Of a stretch of DNA of 64,000 nt, positions 36,665 to 44,425 are shown piece by piece (position 1 is the stretch's first letter; every line of letters begins with the position of its first letter). The notes under the pieces were generated by a model. It did no database searches and was not told the origin of the DNA. It was given only the letters and a program-made list of their open reading frames with translations. The DNA is from an uncultured Bacteroidota bacterium (GTDB taxonomy: Bacteria > Bacteroidota > Bacteroidia > Chitinophagales > Chitinophagaceae), in assembly GCA_903906365.1 (NCBI GenBank), contig CAIVKC010000007.1, forward strand, positions 62,001-126,000, in the 5' to 3' direction. The position numbers were made by a program, and so were the translations under genes.

Positions 36665-36715
36665 GCACGTTGCCTGCCCGGGCAACGGACCATGGCACCT
36701 GGCCTGCAAACTTAA

Positions 36716-36746
36716 TTGGACGCCCCCCGTTTGTTTTTTACATTTG
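36716..36746 (+). promoter_or_regulatory. Promoter of yajQ
   Basis: TTG at 36716-36718, 20 bases, TACATTTG at 36739-36746: a full match to the Bacteroidota promoter. Start of transcription is expected about 14 bp before the ATG. Confidence 0.8.
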
Positions 36747-36765
36747 TCATTACAAATCTATTGCT

Positions 36766-37257
36766 ATGGCCACTTTTGATATCGTCAGTAAGGTCGATCC
36801 CCAGACACTGGACAATGCCGTCAACATCACCAAAAAAGATATTACCAACCGGTTCGATTTTAAGGATTCCCCGGTAAAAATTGAACTGAACAAAAAAGAC
36901 ATGAAAATTGATCTGGAAGCGGAAAGCGACATGAAGATCAAACAAATTGTGGATGTGCTGATCAGCCGCTCCCTAAAGCAGGGGCTCGATCCCCTCGCAT
37001 TTGATTTCAGTAAGGATCAATATCCCAGCGGCAAGACAGTTAAACAGGAAGTCCCCGTAAGAAACGGGCTCAAACAGGAGGATGCCAAAAAAGTAGTCAA
37101 ACTCATCAAGGATTCCGGATTGAAAGTACAGGCGCAGATCATGGATGATTTGGTAAGGGTCACCGGAAAGAAAATTGATGATCTCCAGGAGGTCATTCAG
37201 CTGTGCAGGAATTCGAAAATCGGTGTGCCCATGCAGTACATCAACATGAGAAGTTAA
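36766..37257 (+). CDS. yajQ: YajQ-family protein (DUF520)
   Basis: A 163-residue protein of the YajQ / DUF520 family. The start at ATG 36766 gives the family-typical MATFDIVSKVD; the open frame runs further upstream to 36496 through the terminator of the previous gene and part of its coding region, which is not credible. Conserved points are NAVNITKKDITNRFDF, DPLAFDFSK, RNGLKQEDAKKV and the closing GVPMQYINMR. Two RNP-like folds are expected. In some proteobacteria YajQ homologues bind cyclic di-GMP and act with regulators; whether that holds here is unknown. Confidence 0.95.
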   Translation: MATFDIVSKVDPQTLDNAVNITKKDITNRFDFKDSPVKIELNKKDMKIDLEAESDMKIKQIVDVLISRSLKQGLDPLAFDFSKDQYPSGKTVKQEVPVRNGLKQEDAKKVVKLIKDSGLKVQAQIMDDLVRVTGKKIDDLQEVIQLCRNSKIGVPMQYINMRS

Positions 37258-37296
37258 GCACCCGCTTGTCGCTGCCCCAAATGAGTTCAAATATTA

Positions 37297-37328
37297 TTTG
37301 GAAACCGGCCTTGCAATGAGTAATTTTG
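37297..37328 (+). promoter_or_regulatory. Promoter of rpmE2
   Basis: TTTG at 37297-37300, 20 bases, TAATTTTG at 37321-37328: a full match to the Bacteroidota promoter. The leader would be about 53 bases. Confidence 0.8.
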
Positions 37329-37386
37329 CACTCTTTATTAATAAACTGTACGGCCAAATCCGTACAACCTTCAAAATCAGCAGATT

Positions 37387-37641
37387 ATGAAAAAAGGTAT
37401 CCATCCGGAAAATTACCGGTTTGTTGTGTTCAAAGATATGAGTAATGGTTACACATTCCTCAGCCGCTCCTCAGCTCCCTCCAGGGAAACCCTGAAATGG
37501 GAGGATGGTAAGGAATACCCCCTCATCAAATTGGAAATTTCCAGTACTTCCCATCCCTTCTTCACAGGCAAGAACATGCTGGTGGATACGGCAGGACGTA
37601 TTGACAAGTTTAAGAAGCGTTACGAGAAGAAAACAAAATAA
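37387..37641 (+). CDS. rpmE2: 50S ribosomal protein L31, type B (zinc-free)
   Basis: An 84-residue L31 of type B. It begins [18 protein letters not shown] and ends with [10 protein letters not shown] and [13 protein letters not shown], as in type B L31. It has no cysteine at all, so it cannot bind zinc and is the C-minus form. In several bacteria the zinc-free form replaces the zinc form when zinc is scarce. I see no clear Zur-box-like palindrome in the promoter, so regulation by zinc is not supported here; many Bacteroidota use type B L31 as their only copy. Confidence 0.96.
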   Translation: MKKGIHPENYRFVVFKDMSNGYTFLSRSSAPSRETLKWEDGKEYPLIKLEISSTSHPFFTGKNMLVDTAGRIDKFKKRYEKKTK

Positions 37642-37690
37642 TGAACCAGGCCGCTGTCCAGTACAGCCGTCCCCTTTTGGTCAATATATT

Positions 37691-37724
37691 TCCCTCCGGC
37701 CGGTTCCGGAGGGATTTGTTTTTT
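37691..37724 (+). terminator. Terminator after rpmE2
   Basis: Perfect nine-base GC-rich stem TCCCTCCGG / CCGGAGGGA with loop CCGGTT followed by TTTGTTTTTT. Confidence 0.9.
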
Positions 37725-37763
37725 GTACCTGCTCCAATCAGGAGAATATTGTAGTTTTATTGC

Positions 37764-38783
37764 ATGACGCCCATCGCTTTTGAGGAAAGCCTTTCAGGCA
37801 ATGCCTTATTTCCCTTTACCTTGACCCGCCGGGCGCAGGAACTGCGTTTGGGGATCCTGACCATCCGGGAAAAATGGGAGCATATCCGCCGTTTGCTTCC
37901 CGCCAGTATTGCCCTTCCTGTCATTTCACCGTTATTATTACCTGATGTAAAGCTGGTCGGTCTGGTTCGCGAGCATCATACACTGCCCGATTTTTCAGGA
38001 CTTTCTTACCTGCAGTATCCCTGGCAAATAGTTCAACAAAACCGGGGGCAACTGCTCCTGGATTTTGAACTCATTACCTTCGGACGGGCCTCCGGACCCA
38101 TATCCCCCAGCAACCACGTGGTGGATGCCGGGCAGGTGTTTCTGGAAGCGGGGGCCCAGGTGGAATGCTGCGTACTCAATGCCAGCGATGGGCCTATTTA
38201 CATTGGCAGGGGCGCCCATATCATGGAGGGTTGCCTCATTCGGGGGCCTGTTGCCGTGGGAGCGGGGTCTGTATTAAAAATGGGATCAAAAATATATGGT
38301 GCAACCACCATCGGACCCGGTTGTGTTATGGGCGGGGAAATCAAGAATTCCGTCATCTTTGGAAATTCCAACAAGGCCCATGACGGATACCTGGGGGATG
38401 CCGTAATCGGCGAATGGTGCAACCTGGGAGCTGGAACCTCCAATTCCAATATCAAAAACAATGCTTCGGTGGTAAAAGTATGGGATGAATCCGTCAGGCA
38501 ATTCCGGCCGGCTGCCCAAAAATGTGGTCTGCTGATGGGCGACTTTTGCCGCTCTGCCATCAATACCTCCTTTAACACCGGTACTCTTACCGGCGTATGC
38601 TGCAATATTTTTGGAAACGGCATGCCGCCAAAGTATATGCCCAGTTTTTCCTGGGGTTTTGCTAAGGAACGGTATGATTTCACAAAAGCTATGGAGGATA
38701 TCAGAAATTGGAAGAAATTAAAAAATCAACCGCTCCGGGAGGACGAAATTCAAACTTTGAAACATATTTTTGATCAAACATAA
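37764..38783 (+). CDS. GlmU-like putative sugar nucleotidyltransferase
   Basis: A 339-residue protein of the Bacteroidota 'GlmU family' (NTP_transf_4 plus left-handed beta helix). The N-terminal 90 residues contain FPFTLTRRAQELRLGILTIREKWEH, in short TRRAQELRLGILTI, which takes the place of a nucleotidyltransferase domain but lacks the usual G-x-G-T-R-M nucleotide loop. From about residue 95 on, hexapeptide repeats form a beta helix (VDAGQVFLEAGAQVE, GAHIMEGCLI, GAGSVLKMGS, GEIKNSVIFGN). That part resembles sugar acetyltransferases. Real substrate is unknown. tpiA follows 11 bp after its stop, so the two are probably co-transcribed. Confidence 0.82.
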   Translation: MTPIAFEESLSGNALFPFTLTRRAQELRLGILTIREKWEHIRRLLPASIALPVISPLLLPDVKLVGLVREHHTLPDFSGLSYLQYPWQIVQQNRGQLLLDFELITFGRASGPISPSNHVVDAGQVFLEAGAQVECCVLNASDGPIYIGRGAHIMEGCLIRGPVAVGAGSVLKMGSKIYGATTIGPGCVMGGEIKNSVIFGNSNKAHDGYLGDAVIGEWCNLGAGTSNSNIKNNASVVKVWDESVRQFRPAAQKCGLLMGDFCRSAINTSFNTGTLTGVCCNIFGNGMPPKYMPSFSWGFAKERYDFTKAMEDIRNWKKLKNQPLREDEIQTLKHIFDQT

Positions 38784-38794
38784 ATTCTTTGTAC

Positions 38795-39556
38795 ATGAGA
38801 AAACAAATTGCTGCAGCAAACTGGAAAATGAACCTCACCGTATCTCAGGGTGCGGCCCTGCTGGATGATATCTTAAAGGCAGGTCTTAGCCTGTCTGATC
38901 ACCAGCAGGCCATTTTTGCCGTTCCTTTCCCTTACCTGTCCATGGCCCAGTCCAAACTGGCCCATTCCGGTCGATTTGCCGTCGCTGCACAAAATTGTTC
39001 TAATAAAAAATCGGGGGCTTTCACCGGTGAGGTATCCGCCGAAATGCTTCATTCCATGGAAATCGGTTATTGCGTAATCGGGCACAGTGAAAGAAGGGAA
39101 TATTTTGCTGAGTCTAATCAGGTGCTGGCAGAAAAGCTGGACCTATGCCTGGAAAATCAAATCACGCCCATCTTTTGCTGTGGCGAACCACTCCAGATCA
39201 GGGAAGCCGGCATACAGAATAGCTATGTGGAAACCCAATTGCGTGAATCCCTGTTTCATCTTAGCCAGGACCAGTTGGAAAAAATAGTAATTGCCTATGA
39301 ACCTATTTGGGCCATTGGCACCGGCAGGACTGCCAGCACCCAGCAGGCACAGGAAATGCATGCCCACCTGCGCGCTGTACTGGCGGGTCATTATGGGGAC
39401 CTGGTGGCAGGTCGCATCTCTATCCTGTACGGTGGCAGTGTAAAGGCATCCAATGCAGCAGAGTTATTTCAAAGCCCGGATGTGGATGGAGGGCTGGTTG
39501 GCGGGGCCTCCCTGAATGCCCCGGAATTTATAAGGATCATCGCCTCCCTGAAATAG
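38795..39556 (+). CDS. tpiA: Triosephosphate isomerase
   Basis: A 253-residue TIM barrel that interconverts dihydroxyacetone phosphate and glyceraldehyde 3-phosphate. Catalytic residues are visible: Lys11 in AANWKMN, the histidine in VIGHSERREYF, and the glutamate in IAYEPIWAIGTG, followed by the ILYGGSVKASNA phosphate loop. Start is the ATG at 38795; a TTG six bases earlier is in frame but gives no benefit. The usual length. Between the GlmU-like gene and a flippase gene, both on the same strand. Confidence 0.98.
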   Translation: MRKQIAAANWKMNLTVSQGAALLDDILKAGLSLSDHQQAIFAVPFPYLSMAQSKLAHSGRFAVAAQNCSNKKSGAFTGEVSAEMLHSMEIGYCVIGHSERREYFAESNQVLAEKLDLCLENQITPIFCCGEPLQIREAGIQNSYVETQLRESLFHLSQDQLEKIVIAYEPIWAIGTGRTASTQQAQEMHAHLRAVLAGHYGDLVAGRISILYGGSVKASNAAELFQSPDVDGGLVGGASLNAPEFIRIIASLK

Positions 39557-39594
39557 CGGATTTCAAGCAGCAGCACTTCTTACCATCACCATAC

Positions 39595-40908
39595 ATGAGG
39601 TTACGCCAATTAATTATTCAGAATCTGGTATGGAGGGGATTGTATTTTCTTTCCCTTTTTTTACTCAATGTATTTGTTTCCCGGTTTTTCAGGGCCGAAG
39701 CAAGCGGGTCCCTATATTATATCGTTAACAACCTTTCCCTGCTTTTACTGTTGCTGGGTCTTAGCCTGGAATCGGCCGCCACCTATTATGTGGCCAAAAA
39801 TGAAATCAAACCCGGGCAAATGGCCCTTCTTTGTGTGCTGTGGACGCTGCTGGCCACCCTGTTGAGTCTTGTATGCCAACAATGGATGGGACAACCGGCT
39901 GAAGGCCTGTTTGCCTCCAGGCAGGAGTATACCCTGGCCTGCGGCTGCTATATAGCCGGGGTGTTGCTGACGACTTATTTCAACGCCCTGTTCATGGCCA
40001 GGCAGGAATATTTGGTTCCCAATCTGATTTTATTTTTGGTTAACCTGTTCATGCTCCTGATTATCGTGCTGGCCCATTCCATGCCGGGGCATCCTCACCT
40101 GGTATTTTTTTATTTAGCCTCCTTCCTTCTGCAGGGCATCCTGGTGACCGGCGCCTACCTGCTGTCTATGGCCTCCACGATACGATTGGGATTACCAGGC
40201 CTCCGGGAATGCCGGAAAATAGGGCGCTATTCCCTGGTGGCTTTAGGCGCCAACCTGGTTTTCTTCCTCGTCTACCGCATCGATTACTGGCTGGTCAGCA
40301 AATTTTGCTCCCCGGCCCAACTGGGCAATTATATACAGGTTTCCAAACTGGGTCAGATTCTGCTGTTGCTACCGGCAATATTTGCAGCCAATATTTTTCC
40401 AAGAGCGGCTTCGGGTAAGGGTGAGGAAATCCATCTCGCCATCAGGCGCATTATTCAAATGTTGTTTTTGACGGGCCTGGTGGCTTGCCTGGTATTGTCC
40501 CTGACGGGCTGGTGGCTATTCCCCTTCCTGTATGGAAGCAGTTTTTCCCTGATGCCGACCTGCTTTATCCTACTGGTGCCGGGAATTCTAGCCCTGACCA
40601 TGGTCCGCATCCTGGCAGCCTACTTTGCGGGCATCAATAAGGTCCGTTACAATCTCACGGGAGCCGCCATCTCTTTAGTACTGATTGTGATTGTTGACTT
40701 CATTTTTATCCCCAGGTATGGCATCAATGCGGCTGCAGCTACCAGCAGCCTGGGGTATATCAGCTACCTGGCATTCCTTCTTTTTTCTTATCGTCGCCAT
40801 TTCTCCTTCAGATTAATTGATTTTTGGGCCTGGCAGGATATCCGGAAAGGGAATATCGTGCAGATGCTGAAAAAAGAGTTAACCGGAAATACATTCCCAG
40901 AACCATGA
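39595..40908 (+). CDS. Oligosaccharide flippase (Wzx-like)
   Basis: A 437-residue polytopic membrane protein of the polysaccharide-exporter / MATE-like superfamily. I start at the ATG at 39595 (MRLRQLIIQN); the longer open frame from 39307 lies inside tpiA. About 12 hydrophobic segments are spread along the protein, with the first positively charged N-terminus, an RFFRAEASGSLYY loop typical of Wzx proteins after helix 1, and YRIDYWLVSKF in the middle. Such proteins flip lipid-linked sugars to the periplasm. Its last four bases overlap the glycosyltransferase start (ATGA), so the pair is translationally coupled, and they fit one glycan assembly task. Confidence 0.85.
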   Translation: MRLRQLIIQNLVWRGLYFLSLFLLNVFVSRFFRAEASGSLYYIVNNLSLLLLLLGLSLESAATYYVAKNEIKPGQMALLCVLWTLLATLLSLVCQQWMGQPAEGLFASRQEYTLACGCYIAGVLLTTYFNALFMARQEYLVPNLILFLVNLFMLLIIVLAHSMPGHPHLVFFYLASFLLQGILVTGAYLLSMASTIRLGLPGLRECRKIGRYSLVALGANLVFFLVYRIDYWLVSKFCSPAQLGNYIQVSKLGQILLLLPAIFAANIFPRAASGKGEEIHLAIRRIIQMLFLTGLVACLVLSLTGWWLFPFLYGSSFSLMPTCFILLVPGILALTMVRILAAYFAGINKVRYNLTGAAISLVLIVIVDFIFIPRYGINAAAATSSLGYISYLAFLLFSYRRHFSFRLIDFWAWQDIRKGNIVQMLKKELTGNTFPEP

Positions 40909-42068
40909 AAAAAATCATCTGGCTTACAGGCTGGTTTCCTGGTCCGGAGGAACCTTACAGCGGGGACGCCATCGAAAGGCATGCCAGGGCAGCTTCCCTG
41001 CACAACCGTATTCACCTCATACACATCAGAAAAACCAGGGATCCCCTGCTGAGAAAACCCCGCTTTGAACACAGGGTGTATTCCACACACCTGTCAGCTG
41101 ACATCATTGAATACCCGGGGTTAAACAGGGCCGGTAAGCTGCTGGATAAATTATGGTCAGGCTGGTGTTTTTTCATGTACCATAACCGGGCCTTGAAAAC
41201 CTATATGCAAAAATGGGGAAAGCCCGATGGTATCCATATTAACATCATGATGAAATGCGGATTGGTTGGGATGTGGTGGAAATGGCGCCATGGACTGCGA
41301 TATCTGCTGATGGAAAGATGGGGAGGGTACCTGCCCGAAGCCATTCCGCATTTTTCACAAAAAGGCAGATGGTTCCTTTTTTTGCTAAAAAAAATCCTAC
41401 GTCACTCCAGCGGACTGATTACCGTTTCCAGGCACCTGGGTCTTGCGATCTCCCAACAAATTATACCGTTCCCTTTCCGGGTAATACCCAATGTGGTCGA
41501 TCTGGATCTATTTTATCCGGGTCCCAGCCTTCAGCAGCGGCCTTTCCGGTTTATCCATATTTCCTCCCTGGACTATCCCAAAAATCCCGAAGATCTGCTT
41601 GTCGCCATGAAAAAAACCCTCCAGTCCGGTCATCAGGCAGTGTTGGATATTTATGGCCCGCGGCGGGAACTTCTAATGGACTTAGCTGCCAGCCTTGGGC
41701 TGGGAGAGGTTGTATTCTTTCATTCCGAAGCGCCCCAGGCCATTTTGGCCCAAGCCCTTCGACGCTCCCATGCCCTCATTCTTTATTCCCGCTACGAAAC
41801 CTTTGGCAATGTGATTATCGAAGCCAATGCCTGTGGTCTGCCTGTAATTGTCAGTGATTACGCTACTTTCCTGGAAAATGTCGAACCGGGTGTTACCGGG
41901 CTGAAGGCCAGGGGAAATGACCCCGGGGCACTGAGTCAGTGTATGGTGGAGCTGATGGAAACCTATGTCAGATTTGATCCAGCCAACATAGCCAGGCTGA
42001 CCGCAGACAAATACAGTTTTGAGAAAGTGGGACTGATGATCGATGCCCTTTATAGGGAATACTTCTGA
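40905..42068 (+). CDS. Glycosyltransferase family 4
   Basis: A 387-residue GT-B enzyme. Start is the ATG at 40905, which overlaps the flippase stop. N-terminal domain begins KKIIWLTGWFPGPEEPYSGD, in short WLTGWFPGPEE, with the segment SGDAIERHARAA typical of GT4. The C-terminal nucleotide-binding domain contains PNVVDLDLFYP, and the E-x7-E motif as SRYETFGNVIIEANACGLPV, in short YETFGNVIIEANA. It should transfer a sugar from a nucleotide donor; donor and acceptor are unknown. It has no membrane segment. With the upstream flippase it forms the core of a small glycan-assembly operon. Confidence 0.9.
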   Translation: MKKIIWLTGWFPGPEEPYSGDAIERHARAASLHNRIHLIHIRKTRDPLLRKPRFEHRVYSTHLSADIIEYPGLNRAGKLLDKLWSGWCFFMYHNRALKTYMQKWGKPDGIHINIMMKCGLVGMWWKWRHGLRYLLMERWGGYLPEAIPHFSQKGRWFLFLLKKILRHSSGLITVSRHLGLAISQQIIPFPFRVIPNVVDLDLFYPGPSLQQRPFRFIHISSLDYPKNPEDLLVAMKKTLQSGHQAVLDIYGPRRELLMDLAASLGLGEVVFFHSEAPQAILAQALRRSHALILYSRYETFGNVIIEANACGLPVIVSDYATFLENVEPGVTGLKARGNDPGALSQCMVELMETYVRFDPANIARLTADKYSFEKVGLMIDALYREYF

Positions 42069-42070
42069 TC

Positions 42071-43123
42071 TTATTTTTTGACACCGGTCATATTGAATCC
42101 AAATAATTCGTTGGTGGTGGTCTTCACCGAAATATAATTTCCACGCTCAAACCAGCCTTCCACTTCCTGATGTTCATGTTCCCATCTGTACTCAGGGGAA
42201 AACCAGTCCAGTATATCAATCATCATCTCCCTGAGGTTTTGTTTATTACCCTTTAGTCTTTTTATAACAAAGCTGACGGGCAGCAGGGTAAGCCGGTACA
42301 GATAGTACTGCAACCGCATGGGCAACCTGGAAGTCAGCCGGCGGATTTGGTTAATGGTGTTGTGAATCAAATCCTTCCGTGGGTGATAGAGCCATACACT
42401 CAGTTTGCCGCCTGATTTTACGCAGGGTTCAATACAGTAAAATGCCTCCCGGGTGTTGGGCGTATGAATCAGAACCCCACTGCACTGAACAATATCAAAA
42501 ATCCGCTCTTTGACCGGCGGGTACCGGACATCCCCCTGAATGAAGTGGGCCCGGGGTTCCAAATTATGGGCAAAGGCCTGTTCAATGCTCCTGCTAAAAT
42601 CCATTCCGATTACCGTGGTTCCGGCTCCGGCAAGCAGCGAATTGAGCAGGCCGTTGCCGCAGCCTGCATCAAAAATGAGTTTCCCGCGAATCGATAACAA
42701 GGTTTCATCGGTTTCCTGCAGAAAACGTTGCATCATGCCCTCCTTATCCGCATTCCAGGTCTTGTCGCCGGCATAATTATACAGGCTCCATTCCTGATGA
42801 AAACTCTTTTTGGTGCGTTTGTTTTTACGGATAACCTGCCGGATGAGGGGTCCGTATTTGTCATACAGCACTTGCCTCCGTGCATAAAAATCCGGAATAT
42901 ATTTTGCCAGAAAATCCGCATGGTCCTCAAAGGATTCCACCAGCAGCCTGGGAATACCCCCTATAATGGGATAAAACCAGTCCAGACCGGCCCATAAGAT
43001 GCCTTCGGACAGGATTTCCTGGGGCCCTGTGTGAAATTGTTTGACAGTCTTTGAAATAACCTGAAGTCGAAGGGAGCTGCCTGTTACAGGACATCGCAAA
43101 AAGGGAAGAAGGGCTTCTTGCAT
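42071..43123 (-). CDS. SAM-dependent methyltransferase with a Trm112-like N-terminus
   Basis: A 350-residue class I methyltransferase. Residues 1 to about 60 form a small Trm112-like domain (LLPFLRCPVTGSSLRL, later GLDWFYPIIGGIPRLL). The SAM-binding core has FDAGCGNGLLNSLL (motif I) and VIGMDFSRS, then DIVQCSGVLIHTPN. The C-terminal part, GFNMTGVKK, is short. Such proteins are often found near glycan genes, where they methylate sugars or lipids. It is convergent with the glycosyltransferase (2 bp between stops), so it is not in that operon; the substrate is unknown. Confidence 0.85.
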   Translation of the reverse strand: MQEALLPFLRCPVTGSSLRLQVISKTVKQFHTGPQEILSEGILWAGLDWFYPIIGGIPRLLVESFEDHADFLAKYIPDFYARRQVLYDKYGPLIRQVIRKNKRTKKSFHQEWSLYNYAGDKTWNADKEGMMQRFLQETDETLLSIRGKLIFDAGCGNGLLNSLLAGAGTTVIGMDFSRSIEQAFAHNLEPRAHFIQGDVRYPPVKERIFDIVQCSGVLIHTPNTREAFYCIEPCVKSGGKLSVWLYHPRKDLIHNTINQIRRLTSRLPMRLQYYLYRLTLLPVSFVIKRLKGNKQNLREMMIDILDWFSPEYRWEHEHQEVEGWFERGNYISVKTTTNELFGFNMTGVKK

Positions 43124-43148
43124 GTAGGAATGAAATTAAGCGGCAGGA

Positions 43149-43415
43149 TCAGGACTTTAATTTGTCAATTAAGCTGATGTATTCCTGCATGGCAGATTCG
43201 CGGGACTTACCTTTCATCCGGACCCAGGTATCGTATTTGGCTTTGGCCACGAAATCAAAAGGGTTGGAAGGTCCTTCAGCCCCGGCATCTCCCTGGGTAG
43301 CCTGCTTGTAAAGTGAATATAACTGGAGCAGGGTATCATTACTGGGCCTGGAACTCAGGTTCTTGCTTTCTTCAGCTGCTTCTTCAAATTGTTTTACCAG
43401 GTCAGTTAATACCAT
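43149..43415 (-). CDS. Acyl-CoA-binding protein (ACBP)
   Basis: An 88-residue four-helix ACBP. Signature elements are present: LYSLYKQATQGDAG (the YKQATxGD ligand-binding motif) and AKYDTWVRMKGKS, corresponding to KxxAWxxxKGxS. It binds long-chain acyl-CoA in the cytosol. The family is universal in eukaryotes and found in scattered bacteria, including Bacteroidota. It lies 25 bp upstream of the methyltransferase gene on the same strand, and could be transcribed with it. Confidence 0.93.
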   Translation of the reverse strand: MVLTDLVKQFEEAAEESKNLSSRPSNDTLLQLYSLYKQATQGDAGAEGPSNPFDFVAKAKYDTWVRMKGKSRESAMQEYISLIDKLKS

Positions 43416-43689
43416 GAAGGTTGTTTTGAATATGAAATTAGGATTTTTAGTTTACAAACCTCGATCTAAATGGAGGCCCAGGTTAAATTCAGAACAATTC
43501 CGCCCAAATAAGACTGAATTATATGTAAGAATGCTGCACTCGAAATAAATATCAGGCCAAAAGGGGGGAAATACTTATTTATATACTGTTAATTGCTATT
43601 TTAGGGTAGGAAATCCGGTACCCGCCAGCAGTGGGTCCGGCCTTGGACATTCCACTACCAACGATCTTGGATTTTTAAAACGCCTGTAT

Positions 43690-44145
43690 ATGAAAATAGT
43701 CAAAGACATGCTTGCCACTAAGCCCAAAGCATTCAACGTCATTGGGCCGGATGTGCTGGTAATCGACGCGCTCAATATGCTGAATTCAGTGAATCTCAGC
43801 TATTTGATTGTAATGGAAGGTGATCAGTACAAAGGGATTTTTTCCGAAAGAGATTACAGCCGAAACCTTATTTTGAAGGGAAGGTCCAGCAGTACCACAC
43901 TGGTCAGGGAAGTTATGTCTACTGATTTTCCCTTTGTGGAAGTTACCGACACCGTGGAATACTGCATGAACCTGATGAATACCCATAAAACCCGCTACCT
44001 GCTTGCTTTTGATAAGCAGGATTTTGCCGGTGTAATAACCATTCATGACCTGCTCAGGCAGGTTATTTTCAACCGGGAGGAAGTCTTCGATCATTCCCTG
44101 GCCCACCAACTGCTCGATACCGACGAGAGCAGCCGGGTATTCTGA
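43690..44145 (+). CDS. CBS-domain-pair protein
   Basis: A 151-residue protein made of two CBS domains only (about 1-65 and 70-130). First domain: FNVIGPDVLVIDALNMLNSVNLSYLIVMEG-type pattern, in short ALNMLNSVNLSYLIV, then GIFSERDYSR. Second: VREVMSTDFPFVEVTDTVEYC, in short VEVTDTVEYCMNLM, then GVITIHDLLR. The second and first form a Bateman module that usually binds adenine nucleotides and gives energy sensing. No catalytic domain is attached; such stand-alone proteins are common. The partner is unknown. Confidence 0.92.
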   Translation: MKIVKDMLATKPKAFNVIGPDVLVIDALNMLNSVNLSYLIVMEGDQYKGIFSERDYSRNLILKGRSSSTTLVREVMSTDFPFVEVTDTVEYCMNLMNTHKTRYLLAFDKQDFAGVITIHDLLRQVIFNREEVFDHSLAHQLLDTDESSRVF

Positions 44146-44368
44146 TACCTTTGCCCTGGTTTCCATCTGATCAGGGTTGTTAATCCCCGCAAGGGCCTGA
44201 GGGAATCGGGTCCCATTCCTCCTTTGAGCACAGGGCGTTCCCTGCCCCCGGCATGGGACTGGGCTGCTTGGCTGTGCAGCAGGCCGGCATCCTGGCTGGT
44301 TTGAATCCAACACGCAGGCATTTGCACTGGGGGGGCAGCCGGGCGCTGAAATACTTCAGTGTGGTCCC

Positions 44369-44398
44369 TTGCGGGGTGCCTCATTTCAATTACTTTTG
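44369..44398 (+). promoter_or_regulatory. Promoter of lepA
   Basis: TTG at 44369-44371, 19 bases, TACTTTTG at 44391-44398: a full match to the Bacteroidota promoter, 27 bp before the ATG. The rest of the 280-bp gap before lepA holds nothing I recognise. Confidence 0.8.
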
Positions 44399-44425
44399 CA
44401 CCGCCATTAAAAAGAAAACACCCGA

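Noticed and set aside
39307-39594. N-terminal extension of the flippase into tpiA
   Set aside because: The extension is the +1 frame of tpiA, rich in Trp, Cys and Gly, and has no membrane helix; the ATG at 39595 starts a standard flippase.
44146-44368. tRNA or small RNA gene before lepA
   Set aside because: I looked for a cloverleaf and a TpsiC-like GTTCRA segment and found neither.
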